DNA of 64,000 nt from Gimesia maris. GTDB taxonomy: Bacteria; Planctomycetota; Planctomycetia; Planctomycetales; Planctomycetaceae. The stretch is taken from the NCBI RefSeq assembly GCF_008298035.1, contig NZ_CP042910.1:2681001-2745000 (forward strand), given 5' to 3'. The notes beneath the pieces were generated by a model that saw only the letters and a list, made by a program, of their open reading frames with translations, was not told the origin of the DNA and searched no databases. Made by a program: the position numbers and the translations under genes. Positions within the stretch are counted from its first letter, which is position 1, and the number at the start of each line of letters is the position of its first letter. Below, one piece after another: positions 1 to 9,326 of this stretch.

Positions 1-2
1 AC

Positions 3-122
3 ACAATTTATCCGAATGTCTATGACGGCGTGGAAGGAATGTTTTTCATTCAACAGTCTGTTGCCAGCAGTCAGGAAAACGGGGCCTGGTTACCTTTTGA
101 ATGTGACAGTGCCCGGAGTTAA
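3..122 (+). CDS. C-terminal end of a Gfo/Idh/MocA-family oxidoreductase (partial)
   Basis: An open frame enters from the left edge and stops at a TAA at 120-122. Its last 39 residues contain YPNVYDGVEGM, then FIQQSVASSQ and ENGAWLPF. This arrangement (tyrosine-proline, a short acidic stretch, a helix ending SSQENGAW) is what I recall from the C-termini of planctomycete Gfo/Idh/MocA oxidoreductases, where the last helix precedes a final strand. The catalytic and NAD-binding parts lie outside the window, so the assignment rests on this tail alone. A second family member is present at 58037-59140. The next gene starts about 150 bases downstream on the same strand. Confidence 0.5.
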   Translation, partial: TIYPNVYDGVEGMFFIQQSVASSQENGAWLPFECDSARS

Positions 123-276
123 TCCGGATCCAGCCTGTTAAACAGTCATTAACTGATTATTACAACGAGTATTGCTAGCAGGATGCGCGCCTGCAGGAGA
201 TTACCGTCTTCATTTCTGAAGATACGTCGTGATTTCATTTACATGTCGAAAACGAGACGCGGGAAGCTGGTGTTTC

Positions 277-1848
277 ATGAAGAAAATCCCACTGCATTTT
301 CAGATTCTAATCGCTTTAATCCTGGGAACGATTCTCGGCTTAATCTTCAACCCGGGGGAAATCTCTCTTGAAGATCAAACCTTAACGCTCACTCCGGTTG
401 CAGGTGGCTTTGAGGTTGTTCAAAAAACAGCAGAACAGGATCCACAGGAGTATGACTTCGCAAACCGGGAACAGCTGCTAAAGCGTTTTCCGGAACTGAA
501 AGGCCTGTTTGTTACAGGAGAACCTGAAAAAACGGTATCTGTCAAGGTGACCGGGCGTCTGATTCATATCGTGGATGCAGCCAGGAAAATCACACTCACG
601 TATACCCGGAATGTCGATCAGAAAAAAACGGTTACCTCTATTTCCGCTGACAGCGGTGAAGAACTGGGAAAACAGTATCCTGAGTGGAAAGCAGCTTACG
701 AAAAATATGGAACAGGAATTTCACAAACTGTAATGGGCGTCTCCAAATGGCTGGGTGATCTGTTCCTGCGCTTATTGAAGATGGTGACGATCCCACTGAT
801 TGTCACTTCCCTGATTACGGGGATTGCCAGTCTGGGAAACGCGACCCGTTTCGGAGCAATGTTCTCCCGGACGTTGCTGTATTATTTTTGTACGAGCCTG
901 TTGGCGATCTGTACCGGTATTTTCGTGGTTAATCTGATCCGACCTGGTATTGGCGCAGAGCTGCCTGGCGGCAGTGGATCACTTTCGTCAGGCACGGAAT
1001 CGGTCGGTTCTATTTTTCTGGATATGGTGGATCGACTCATACCGACCAACATTATTCATTCGCTGGGTGAGGGAGAATTTCTTTCGATCATCTCATTCAG
1101 CATGTTGACTGGCATCTTTATCATTATCGTCGGTGGCAAACACGCGAAAGTAATGACGGATTTCTTTCAGGCCGGCTTTGAAGTCATGATGCGGATGACC
1201 ATGTTCGTGATCAGCCTGGCCCCCATTGGCGTGCTGGCGTTTATGGTGTATGCGGTTTCCTCCCAGGGAATTGAGATCTTTAAGACTCTGTCCTGGTACA
1301 TGCTTTCCGTCTTTTTCGCTTTATTGATCCACTCGGTGGTGATTTTGCCATGTCTGCTTAAGTTTGTGGCGCGGCGGTCCCCGCTGGAATTCGCACGCGC
1401 GATGAGCCCGGCACTGATGACCGCGTTCTCGACGGCTTCTTCCAACGGTACACTACCGCTGACGATGAGTTGTGTGGAAGAGAATGCGGGTATCTCTAAC
1501 GAAGTCAGTTCCTTTGTGCTGCCTCTGGGAGCCACGATTAACATGGACGGAACTGCGCTCTATGAAGCGGTGGCGGTGATGTTTATCGCTCAGGCTTATA
1601 CTGGTGTGGTCATGCCTTTAGAGCAGCAGATTCTGGTAGCGGTGACCGCCTTGCTGGCCAGTATCGGAGCCGCGGGGATTCCTCATGCTGGCCTGGTGAT
1701 GATGGCGATCGTACTCCAGGCGGTCGGTCTGCCTCTGGAAGCACAAGGAGTGATCATTGCCGTCGACCGAATTCTGGATATGTGCCGTACATCCGTTAAC
1801 GTCTGGAGTGATTCCTGTGGATGTGCGATCATTGAACGGTATCGCTAA
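277..1848 (+). CDS. Sodium:dicarboxylate (glutamate/aspartate-type) symporter, DAACS/SLC1 family
   Basis: Inner-membrane secondary transporter that should couple Na+ or H+ entry to uptake of a dicarboxylate or acidic amino acid. Family hallmarks are clear: the serine-rich hairpin STASSNGTLPLT near residue 400 and the TM7 signature GATINMDGTALY near residue 430, both of which build the substrate and cation site in characterised homologues. The frame is open from 229, but I start at the ATG at 277 because MKKIPLHFQ runs straight into TM1 while the 16 residues before it are not hydrophobic. The protein is 523 residues, against roughly 420-440 for DctA/GltP. The surplus is a hydrophilic stretch at about residues 30-135 between TM1 and TM2, outside the membrane, with no recognised fold. 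Substrate is not predictable. Confidence 0.9.
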   Translation: MKKIPLHFQILIALILGTILGLIFNPGEISLEDQTLTLTPVAGGFEVVQKTAEQDPQEYDFANREQLLKRFPELKGLFVTGEPEKTVSVKVTGRLIHIVDAARKITLTYTRNVDQKKTVTSISADSGEELGKQYPEWKAAYEKYGTGISQTVMGVSKWLGDLFLRLLKMVTIPLIVTSLITGIASLGNATRFGAMFSRTLLYYFCTSLLAICTGIFVVNLIRPGIGAELPGGSGSLSSGTESVGSIFLDMVDRLIPTNIIHSLGEGEFLSIISFSMLTGIFIIIVGGKHAKVMTDFFQAGFEVMMRMTMFVISLAPIGVLAFMVYAVSSQGIEIFKTLSWYMLSVFFALLIHSVVILPCLLKFVARRSPLEFARAMSPALMTAFSTASSNGTLPLTMSCVEENAGISNEVSSFVLPLGATINMDGTALYEAVAVMFIAQAYTGVVMPLEQQILVAVTALLASIGAAGIPHAGLVMMAIVLQAVGLPLEAQGVIIAVDRILDMCRTSVNVWSDSCGCAIIERYR

Positions 1849-2046
1849 GATTTCGAATCTGTCCTCGGAGTTCAATCGAAGCTGACAGATTCTGCAGTTC
1901 TCACAGATTTCCAGATGAGCAATCCTTTCAACCGTTACAAACTGCCCCTTGCCTGATCTGCTGAAGACTGCCTGCCGATAGGAGATAACAGGGCAATCCG
2001 CCTTCAACACCGCTTTTTTCTTCTTCGGCGTCTTGGATCAGGTGAA

Positions 2047-3609
2047 ATGGAACAGGTAATCACCCAGCCTCTGGAATGGATTCACAATATTTGTGATCAG
2101 TTTACGGAAATCACTGATTGGCCGTTGCGATTCACTCCTGCCAAACCAGGGGAACGAAAATCCCTGGAAGCCGAGTTGTGCCAAAGTGAAAAATACTGCT
2201 GGTATGAATCCATCGAAGATGGCAAAAGGACTCTGGGATATCTTTATCTGACTCTGCCTGACGAATCAGCAAACGATCATCTGTTTGTGACCGCGATCAA
2301 GTTTGCTGAACTGGTCGGGGGATTGATTTCTCAAATCGAAACGATGAACTCTTCTCTGGAATCGAAGACCAGGGAAGTGACGACGCTGGTGGATGTGGGG
2401 TTGTCAGCAACCAGACAGGAAGGGTTGCAGGATGCGTTACAGAAACTGCTGGAAGCAGCTTTGCAGTTAACCGGATTTCGCGCTGCCGGATTCTTTCTGT
2501 TAAATTCTGAATCAAACCAGTTGTCCCTGCGTGTACAATATGGTTTAACGGCTTTTGAGATTCCCTTTCATCGCCGAAAATTAAATGAATCCCCACCAGA
2601 CCTTGAGGCGTTTGCGAAAGATGCCTTGATCATCAATCGACAGGAAAACCCTGCGTTTTCCAGCTGGTTACCCGAGGGGTGTCTGACAGGTGTCTGCGTC
2701 TCCGTCCAGTCGGAGTCCGGACCGTTTGGAACATTGTGGGCTTTTGACCGGCGTGCTCGACATTTAAAAGACCGGGATATTCATATCCTGAAATCAATTG
2801 GTGCCCAGGTCAGTACTATCTTAGAGCGTGCGGTTTTGCTGAGAGAAAGCCAGAATCAAATCCGCCTGAAAAAAGAGCTGAAGGTGATCTCGGAATCATT
2901 CCCGGCTGAACTGGCACAGGAATCTCATCGGGAACGCGATTTTCAGGCAGCAGTGCAGACGATCAGCCACCATGAAGTGGGAGGGGACTTATGCGAGTTC
3001 ATCACCCTGGCACCCAACATCACCTGTTTTGCTCTGGGTGATGCTTCTGGCGACAGTATTCCTGCAGCGGTGGTGATGGCATCCGTCAGAGGTGCTTTGA
3101 GAACATTAACAGAAGGGCCGATTGAACAGGCAAAAGATACACGCTTTGTCATTGGTCGGATTAATACAGCCCTGTATCATACATCACTGCCGCATCAGTT
3201 CATGAGCATGATGTATGGAGTGATCGATACAAAAAATCGGACTTTCACTTATACCAACGCCGGTCATCCTGCACCGTTCTGGGTTCATAAAGGAAAAATC
3301 ACCAGCCTGACTTCCCACGGAATGTTACTGGGAGTGACTGAGTCAAATGACTATGATTATTCAGTAATCCCGATCTGTACCAATGACATTATTGTTGGAT
3401 TCAGTGACGGCATCAGCGAAGCCATGAGCAGTGAACGCAAGATGTTCCGTTCGGATGGTATTATGAAAGTCCTGGAAAACCACATCGAAGATACCGCGGA
3501 AGAAGTGATGCAGGGGATCTGGGCCAAACTGCAGAAACACCTGGAAGGTGGAAATGATGGCGATGACAGAACACTAATGGTTCTGAAATTTGCCCGCAAT
3601 GCAGACTGA
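2047..3609 (+). CDS. GAF-domain SpoIIE-type PP2C serine/threonine phosphatase
   Basis: Probable cytoplasmic signalling phosphatase of the RsbU/SpoIIE kind, which typically acts on anti-sigma-factor antagonists. Residues about 110-265 look like a GAF sensor: they begin VGLSATRQEGLQDAL and end in IHILKSIGAQVSTILERAV. A short coiled-coil linker near 270-300 leads to a PP2C domain (about 305-518) with the metal-site motifs GGDLCEF and ALGDASGDS, the strand TNAGHPAPFW, IVGFSDGISEA, and DDRTLMVLK at the end. No transmembrane segment is seen. No STAS or anti-sigma gene is adjacent, so the partner is unknown. The upstream gap (1849-2046) shows no feature I can support. A hairpin plus T-run follows the stop. 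Confidence 0.88.
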   Translation: MEQVITQPLEWIHNICDQFTEITDWPLRFTPAKPGERKSLEAELCQSEKYCWYESIEDGKRTLGYLYLTLPDESANDHLFVTAIKFAELVGGLISQIETMNSSLESKTREVTTLVDVGLSATRQEGLQDALQKLLEAALQLTGFRAAGFFLLNSESNQLSLRVQYGLTAFEIPFHRRKLNESPPDLEAFAKDALIINRQENPAFSSWLPEGCLTGVCVSVQSESGPFGTLWAFDRRARHLKDRDIHILKSIGAQVSTILERAVLLRESQNQIRLKKELKVISESFPAELAQESHRERDFQAAVQTISHHEVGGDLCEFITLAPNITCFALGDASGDSIPAAVVMASVRGALRTLTEGPIEQAKDTRFVIGRINTALYHTSLPHQFMSMMYGVIDTKNRTFTYTNAGHPAPFWVHKGKITSLTSHGMLLGVTESNDYDYSVIPICTNDIIVGFSDGISEAMSSERKMFRSDGIMKVLENHIEDTAEEVMQGIWAKLQKHLEGGNDGDDRTLMVLKFARNAD

Positions 3610-3630
3610 TTTGCTGCGGTTCTTTTTTTT
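3594..3630 (+). terminator. Candidate intrinsic terminator overlapping the stop codon of the SpoIIE phosphatase gene
   Basis: CCGCA at 3594-3598 can pair with TGCGG at 3615-3619, with additional imperfect GCAG/CTGC pairing inside, and an eight-T run follows at 3623-3630. The stop codon lies inside the loop. The stem is imperfect, so this is a moderate to weak call; the uninterrupted T-run is its best support. Confidence 0.35.
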
Positions 3631-3633
3631 GAT

Positions 3634-3720
3634 CGCATCACATTTAACTATAGCGTCTCTCAATCTATTATACTCGGTCCGAATGACCTCGGAGACGCTA
3701 CAGTAAAACTGGACACAATC
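3634..3720 (+). repeat. 87-bp structured dispersed repeat, copy 1
   Basis: One of four near-identical elements in the window (others at 14994, 39658 and 56830). It begins CGCATCACATTTAA and ends AAAACTGGACACAATC. The outer arms TAGCGTCTC and GAGACGCTA are perfectly complementary here, and an inner arm pair GGTC/GACC closes a five-base loop. It lies between two convergent genes, and its final C is the first base of the CTA complement of the stop codon of the minus-strand gene at 3720-5006. No ORF is inside and no long terminal inverted repeat is visible. Confidence 0.85.
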
Positions 3721-5006
3721 TAGCCCACGATCCGAAAACGGGGACGGTCTTCTGTTGAACCGCTGCGCACTTTATGCTGCCCAGACCAGTCCTGTGGTGC
3801 GTCGTCCGCAATTTCAATGCAGGAATCCGGCTTTTCCGGCGGTGTTAATTTTGGTGCAGAGCTGACGTTGATTCCAGAGTCTGCTTTCGATTTTTTCTTT
3901 CCCATCGGCTGCAGTGCCGGTTTTTGAATCCAGCGATTCATTCTCAACAGTTGCGAACGTGGTGCCGTGATCGGGAAATGGGAGCAACGATAGCTGGTCT
4001 GCAACTGGTTACTCCACATGCCGGACAGTCTGTTCCCCACCAATCCCAGGTTGAGTGATGGTTCTCCATCCTGAATAGACTGTTGTACCATTCGCGTTAT
4101 CAGGGTGGTGATGACTTCCCGGGGGGCAGTATCGCGGCGGCCTACAGCAAGATAATCTGTTCCAGAGCCGTGTTGAAGACCGTAGGCACAGGCAACCAGC
4201 GAATGGTTTACAAACAGCGCATCTATTCTGGCCGTACCCGAGCGAACTGCAGGGCCGTGGATGTCATGCAGGAATGAAAGCTTTTTATTCTGCGAGAAAT
4301 GACCTCCAGCGATATTCAGCTGATTTCCATCCAGGAAGTTCATCCTTTGGAATTCTGCCCAGAGGTCCCAGCGTGGGTTCCAGCCGGGGGCTGAAGGATC
4401 TTCCAGTCGCGAACGATAAAATGCAATCGGTCCCTGTTTACGGGACAGTTGATCTGCTTTAGCAATCTGCTGTTGAGTTTTATCAGTGCGCGAAGCCAGA
4501 TAGTCTTCCCAGTTTGCTTCACTGGTGTTGATCAGAGGGCTTTTCTGCCAGACACTCTGATTGCTTTGAAATCCGACGGACTTGAAGGAGTTCAAGGTGC
4601 GTTGACGGTCATGACCTTCCTGGTCGATATATCTTAAATCGATCAGATCCCAGTCACGCCTGGAAGCATGAACGTGTCTCATTGCAGTGACCATGGTGGC
4701 AGCGGGATTTGAACCAATCTGTCCGTAAAATGTTCCCCAGCCATCCAGTGGGTATGTCAAAACGCGCACGGTGCCGATTTTGGTAGCCACTGGTTTCACT
4801 ACCAGGGGGACAATGCCGATGATTTTGTTCCCCAGCGTCACAAACAGAATCCGTAGTTTCTGGTTGTGACCAAAGTGGTTCCAGTAATGTTCCAGCCATT
4901 CAGGAGAATGAGCAAACGTAGCTCCTTTGGTCTTTCCCAGCAGAGCACGCCAGGCCAGTCGAAAATGATCGAGGCGATCGATATCGTTGATTTCGGCAAC
5001 TGTGAT
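3720..5006 (-). CDS. BioF2/FemAB-like GNAT acetyltransferase
   Basis: Predicted cytosolic acyltransferase of the GNAT superfamily, in the group often labelled BioF2-like or FemAB-like and frequently found near polysaccharide genes. Supporting features are the N-terminal FAHSPEWLEHYWNHF segment, the IGIVPLVV strand, and a second GNAT half after residue 250 with IDALFVNHSLVACAYG and YLAVGRRD. The frame opens at 5063, but I prefer the ATG at 5006 (428 residues) because GGAG lies about eight bases upstream and the extra 19 residues (MHFLMYLIVPV...) look unlike the family. The last 55 residues are Pro/Ser/Asp-rich and probably disordered. No exopolysaccharide cluster surrounds it. Substrate unknown. 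Confidence 0.75.
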   Translation of the reverse strand: MTVAEINDIDRLDHFRLAWRALLGKTKGATFAHSPEWLEHYWNHFGHNQKLRILFVTLGNKIIGIVPLVVKPVATKIGTVRVLTYPLDGWGTFYGQIGSNPAATMVTAMRHVHASRRDWDLIDLRYIDQEGHDRQRTLNSFKSVGFQSNQSVWQKSPLINTSEANWEDYLASRTDKTQQQIAKADQLSRKQGPIAFYRSRLEDPSAPGWNPRWDLWAEFQRMNFLDGNQLNIAGGHFSQNKKLSFLHDIHGPAVRSGTARIDALFVNHSLVACAYGLQHGSGTDYLAVGRRDTAPREVITTLITRMVQQSIQDGEPSLNLGLVGNRLSGMWSNQLQTSYRCSHFPITAPRSQLLRMNRWIQKPALQPMGKKKSKADSGINVSSAPKLTPPEKPDSCIEIADDAPQDWSGQHKVRSGSTEDRPRFRIVG

Positions 5007-5313
5007 CATGGCTACTCCGGTTCCGGTAATGACAGGCACAATTAAGTACATCAGGAAATGCACTAAATTGCAACAATCATGCCAGTGATGAGGAAGACCA
5101 GAAGACAGCGATCCGTTTCAGAGTTATCGAAGCGAGCCCGAGAAAACTTTTGATGTAACCTGCTGGCTACCATCGGCTTTCACGTAGGCACCAACAGGAC
5201 ATTGGGTATTGAGCATTGTCAGCCCCGTTCCACTCTGGCAATTATGCGTTGACTTAAAGCAACACCGAATCTGCTCAGGTGGCAGAAAAGCAACATCCCT
5301 CTGCAACTGGGAT

Positions 5314-7392
5314 TCAGCTGTTGAGTTTCTTCAATGCTTCTTCAGCCGCTTTCTGCACGCGTGGATCTTTGTCTTTCACTGCAGTTTTCAGAGCCTGTGT
5401 GATTTCTGGGGTTTTGATTCCAAATTCTCCCAGGCTGATGGCAGCTTCGACTCGAGCATCCGGGTTAGGGTGTTTTGTGAGCAGGTCCGTCAGGGCCGGA
5501 ATAGCTGCTTTGGCTCTGGCGGGACTCGGATCGATTTTTGTTAAAGCCCAGAGAGTCACTGCGTTTTCCTGTTCGTTATGTAATTTGAGTTCTTTTTCCA
5601 GCAGGGGAACAGCCGACTCAGAGAGTTTGCCAAAGCGTGCCAGGGCATACGTGGCAACCACTCGCAGAACCATATCTTCAGAGTTTACATAGGGTTTGAT
5701 CAGAGGAATGGCAGCAGCTGCGGGAGGACCGATTTCTGCCAGGGCCGTAATGATTTCAAAGGTGACGCGCTGGTCTTGCTCGGTCTCGAGCGCTTCTTTC
5801 AGACTGGGAACAGCAGATTTTGCCAGTGGGCCGGACAAGGCAATGGCACTGGCTGCCTCTCTGCGGAGCAGCGCGTTTTCATCGGAGAGTGCCTTGATCA
5901 GACCGGGTAACGCGGCGTTCACAGCTTCTGGGTTGGTGGGATCTTCTCTCAGGAGTGCCCAGGCACACACGAGTCGAAAGCGTTCATCATCTGAATCTGA
6001 CTCAGCGTATTTTTTAATGAGTGGCAATGCTTTTTTGCTGCCTATTTTCGAAAGCGCATAAACGGCTTTATTTCTGGTTGTGCCCGTGCTGTTTTTCAGA
6101 ATCTTGATCAGCTCAGGTTCTGCTTTGATTGCTTTGGGGCCAATTTCTCCCAGGCTGACGATGGCGGTCTCACGGATATCCGTATCATCTGATTTTGTCA
6201 GTTTCAGCAGTTCTGGAATGGATTCTTCCGATTCAGTACCAATTTCACCCAGAACGTGAATCGCCAGAAGTTTGAGAGAAGAGTCTTTATTTAACAGTTT
6301 AGTGACTTCAGGAACGGCTGCTTTACCAATGGATGCCAGGGCAGAGGCGCTGGTGAGAGTTAAGGCGGTTGGGCCGTCCTGCATTGCTTTTGCCAGTGCT
6401 GGTACGGCAGAAGAAGCATCAGGTCCAATCGAACCCAGTGCAGAGGCAGCATCCAGTTTGACATTCAGTTCCGAATCAGCCAGTAGTTTGATTAACTCGG
6501 GGACGGCTGATTTGGCAGCGCTGCCGAAATTTCCTAATGCAATCGCGGCATGGGCCCGCACTTCGGAGGATGAATTCTTTAACAGGGGAGTTAATGCAGG
6601 CACGACTTCATCAGGTTTGGCAGAGATGGCGCCCAATGCATTGGCAGCATGCCAGACCAGTTCGGGGTTTTCTACTTTCAATGCTTTAATCAATGTGGGG
6701 ATCGCCGCTTCACCTTGAGCCCCTATGTGAGCGAAAACATCACAGATTTGCTTACATTGTTCTGTGTGATTTTCTTTGTACTCTGTTTTCAGTTGTTCCA
6801 GAAGAGGTTCGACAGCGGGAGCTCCTAATTCAGCAAGGGCAACTGCTGCACTGGAGTGTATTTCATTAATCGGAACATGCAGACTGTCAACAAGGACTTT
6901 AATAATGCGTTGCAGGTTTTCTTTATTTCCGGGATCAACGGCCCAGAGGGTGCGGGCAGCAGCGATTTTCAGATAGGAATTATTACTTTCCAGCAGTGGC
7001 AGGATTTGTTTTGCTGCCGGTTTCGAAGCAGAACCAATCCCCCGCAGTGCCTGCAATGTGTTGTATTTCAGAATGATGGAATAGCCACGTAATATTTTAG
7101 CAAGTTCCGGTACAGCAGCTGATGCAGCAGGTCCAATTTTTCCGAGAGCTATAATGGCTTCACTCCGGGCAGAGACAGAACCCGCTTTGACGACTTCAAT
7201 CAATGCCGGGACGGCAGGTTTGGACAAAGGCCCTAACTCTCCCAGACGATGCGCGGCTGACGCCTGCTGTTCTTCGTTCTCGCTGGCCAGATCTTTTATC
7301 AGAGGGGCGAGATCAGGGGCTTGAGCAGAAACAATTCCTGATGTGAATAAACTGACGCCCAGAAAAAGCACTGTCGTAAGTAGTTGACGCAT
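5314..7392 (-). CDS. Secreted HEAT-repeat (PBS-lyase-type) scaffold protein
   Basis: A 692-residue protein made almost wholly of about 35-residue helical repeats of the form A-VPxL-I-xLL-D-xxxVRxxAAxALGxIG, characteristic of HEAT/PBS-lyase repeats; I count roughly 16-17. The N-terminus (MRQLLTTVLFLGVSLFTSG, then VSAQA) is a typical signal peptide, so the protein is exported. Such solenoids usually bind other proteins; no catalytic motif is visible. It is divergent from the secreted protein at 7647, with 254 bases between them that probably hold both promoters. The 250 bases downstream to the acetyltransferase gene show nothing I can support. Function unknown beyond scaffold. Confidence 0.85.
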   Translation of the reverse strand: MRQLLTTVLFLGVSLFTSGIVSAQAPDLAPLIKDLASENEEQQASAAHRLGELGPLSKPAVPALIEVVKAGSVSARSEAIIALGKIGPAASAAVPELAKILRGYSIILKYNTLQALRGIGSASKPAAKQILPLLESNNSYLKIAAARTLWAVDPGNKENLQRIIKVLVDSLHVPINEIHSSAAVALAELGAPAVEPLLEQLKTEYKENHTEQCKQICDVFAHIGAQGEAAIPTLIKALKVENPELVWHAANALGAISAKPDEVVPALTPLLKNSSSEVRAHAAIALGNFGSAAKSAVPELIKLLADSELNVKLDAASALGSIGPDASSAVPALAKAMQDGPTALTLTSASALASIGKAAVPEVTKLLNKDSSLKLLAIHVLGEIGTESEESIPELLKLTKSDDTDIRETAIVSLGEIGPKAIKAEPELIKILKNSTGTTRNKAVYALSKIGSKKALPLIKKYAESDSDDERFRLVCAWALLREDPTNPEAVNAALPGLIKALSDENALLRREAASAIALSGPLAKSAVPSLKEALETEQDQRVTFEIITALAEIGPPAAAAIPLIKPYVNSEDMVLRVVATYALARFGKLSESAVPLLEKELKLHNEQENAVTLWALTKIDPSPARAKAAIPALTDLLTKHPNPDARVEAAISLGEFGIKTPEITQALKTAVKDKDPRVQKAAEEALKKLNS

Positions 7393-7646
7393 AAGTCAAG
7401 TTCCTGCTAATCATCGTTGCGAATACCAGATTCTCAGAAAGTAAAGAATTCATATTACCTTCAGAAGAAAGACTGGCGAAATAGAAAGGAGAACATTAAA
7501 CTGTTACATTATAGATATCATGATCTGAGTTCAAAAATCAAGTAATTCTGATCAGATTCATCAGGAAATCATAGAAGCCTGTCTTCAGGGAAAAAAATTC
7601 CCTCATAGAGTCAGGTCCACTATCAATTTATGCTCAGGGGTAAGAG

Positions 7647-8447
7647 ATGAAACCAGTGATGCACAAGATGACCCTGTCCGGTTTATGTTTAACGATCCTG
7701 TTGTCGACAGGTTCTTTGGTTCAAGCGGCTGGTCCCTTCTTCCCGAGACAAACGGTTTATAATTTTGGTGGCGGCTACAGCCCCACTGCTTTTTACGGTT
7801 ACCGTGGTATCTATGGTGGCGGTTACTATGGTGGTTACCCTGGTTATTATGGAGGCTATTACAACGATGGCTCCTCTCTGATTCGTGCCCAGGGGCAGGC
7901 TCAGGTCGATCAATCTAAAGCCATGATTAATTATCAGGAAGCTAACAGTAAATATATCGATAACCAGAAGAAGCTGGCTGAAACTTATGTGGCACGCCAA
8001 AAAGCACTCCGCGAGTCGATTCACGAAAAGGCGGAAATCGATAAAGAACTGGCTCAGCAAAAACAGGCTGCGATTGAAGCACAAAAGGAAAAGAATCTCA
8101 AACTGCAGGAATCCGGTTTGAGCCCCTATTACAATGCCGCTTCCTCCCAGGATAGTGAAACCCTGAATGCCAGCCAGCTCAATCCGGCAACAGGTGAAAT
8201 CTCGTGGCCTGAATCTCTGATGGGACCAGAATACGCTGAATCACGCCAAAAACTACAGGAACTCTATTCCTTGAAGAATTCCACCGGCATCACATCCAGT
8301 CTGTCGCAGGAAATCAATGACGAAGCCGTCAAAATGAAAAGTATTCTGCGTGGCCAGATCAAAACCATGCTGCCTAACGATTATTTGGCTGCACGCGGAT
8401 TCATTGAAGGCCTCATCAATATGGGAAAAACCTCCCGGACAGGTTGA
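7647..8447 (+). CDS. Secreted Gly/Tyr-rich protein with coiled-coil, function unknown
   Basis: A 266-residue protein whose start is supported by a purine-rich GGGGTAAGAG just upstream. Residues 1-27 form a signal peptide ending VQAAGP. Residues about 35-70 are a low-complexity run of Gly and Tyr (units such as YGGGYYGGYPGYY), typical of surface or matrix proteins. Residues about 80-155 are a charged, Ala/Gln/Lys/Glu-rich helix with coiled-coil periodicity (SKAMINYQEAN, QKKLAETYVARQKAL). I do not recognise a family. fhcC begins 17 bases after the stop on the same strand, but the shared strand need not mean shared function. Confidence 0.8.
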   Translation: MKPVMHKMTLSGLCLTILLSTGSLVQAAGPFFPRQTVYNFGGGYSPTAFYGYRGIYGGGYYGGYPGYYGGYYNDGSSLIRAQGQAQVDQSKAMINYQEANSKYIDNQKKLAETYVARQKALRESIHEKAEIDKELAQQKQAAIEAQKEKNLKLQESGLSPYYNAASSQDSETLNASQLNPATGEISWPESLMGPEYAESRQKLQELYSLKNSTGITSSLSQEINDEAVKMKSILRGQIKTMLPNDYLAARGFIEGLINMGKTSRTG

Positions 8448-8464
8448 TAAAGAATTTCTACCGC

Positions 8465-9286
8465 ATGGCCTTCACTTTTACTCTCAAGCATGCGCTCACG
8501 ATCCCGGTTGAAGTTGATTCGATCAATCATGCAGCGGTCCAGCAGCTCTCGGCAGATGAGGTACGTGCGCTGCCAGTGCTCCAGGGAAATCAACGGGCTT
8601 CTCTCGCTGATTTTTTTGATGTGAAACAATCCGCCAGTGAAGCGGATCTGATGGTCTGGGTCGGAGATTGCTCGCGAGTCAAAGCCATTGGCGCTGAGTT
8701 AAGTTCCGGTGTCATTCGCATTGAGGGAAATGCTGGAATGCATCTGGGCCGTGAGATGTCCGGCGGTCAGATTCAGGTTCAAGGAGATGTTGCCGATAAC
8801 CTGGCGACTGCAATGCGAGGCGGAGAAATTCAGATCGCAGGGAATGCCGGTGATCTGGTTGGAGCAGCCTGGCCTGGCAGTAAACGGGGCATGAATGGCG
8901 GTACAATTCTGATTCGCGGTAATGCCGGTAGAGAAGCAGGTCATCGCATGCGGCGGGGAGTGATTGTCGTTGGAGGCGATTTAGGTGATGCAGCCGGTTT
9001 TGATATGATTGCCGGTTCCATTTTTTCGTTTGGGAAAATCGGTGCCTGTCCCGGTGCCGGCATGCGACGGGGAACGATTGCTGCATTGGGTGCTGTCGCT
9101 GAACCCGAGTTACTGCCGACGTTCAAGTATTCCTGCCAGTACCGACCCGCCTGGTTGTCGTTTTTTCTACGCGAGTTAAAATCCGTCGGCTTTCCGGTCC
9201 CAGAGGATTGTCTGAATGCAGAATATCGTCGCTACTGCGGTGACTTTTTGACACTTGGCAAGGGAGAAGTTCTGGTCCGCCAGTGA
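8465..9286 (+). CDS. fhcC: Formylmethanofuran dehydrogenase subunit C homologue (formyltransferase/hydrolase complex, FhcC)
   Basis: Parallel beta-helix protein related to FwdC/FmdC of methanogens and to FhcC of the bacterial formyltransferase/hydrolase complex, which releases formate from formyl-tetrahydromethanopterin in C1 oxidation. The helix is visible from about residue 75 to 205 as repeated glycine turns: GNAGMHLGREMSGG, GDVADNLATAMRGG, GNAGREAGHRMRRG and GACPGAGMRRG. The frame opens at a TTG (8444) that overlaps the previous stop; I choose the ATG at 8465 because MAFTFTLKH matches the family start better. At 273 residues the length is normal. The partners fhcA, fhcB and fhcD, and other H4MPT-pathway genes, are not in this window. 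Confidence 0.85.
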   Translation: MAFTFTLKHALTIPVEVDSINHAAVQQLSADEVRALPVLQGNQRASLADFFDVKQSASEADLMVWVGDCSRVKAIGAELSSGVIRIEGNAGMHLGREMSGGQIQVQGDVADNLATAMRGGEIQIAGNAGDLVGAAWPGSKRGMNGGTILIRGNAGREAGHRMRRGVIVVGGDLGDAAGFDMIAGSIFSFGKIGACPGAGMRRGTIAALGAVAEPELLPTFKYSCQYRPAWLSFFLRELKSVGFPVPEDCLNAEYRRYCGDFLTLGKGEVLVRQ

Positions 9287-9326
9287 AAAGTTTGACCGCT
9301 TTTGACAGCCTGCGTTCCTTCTGATT

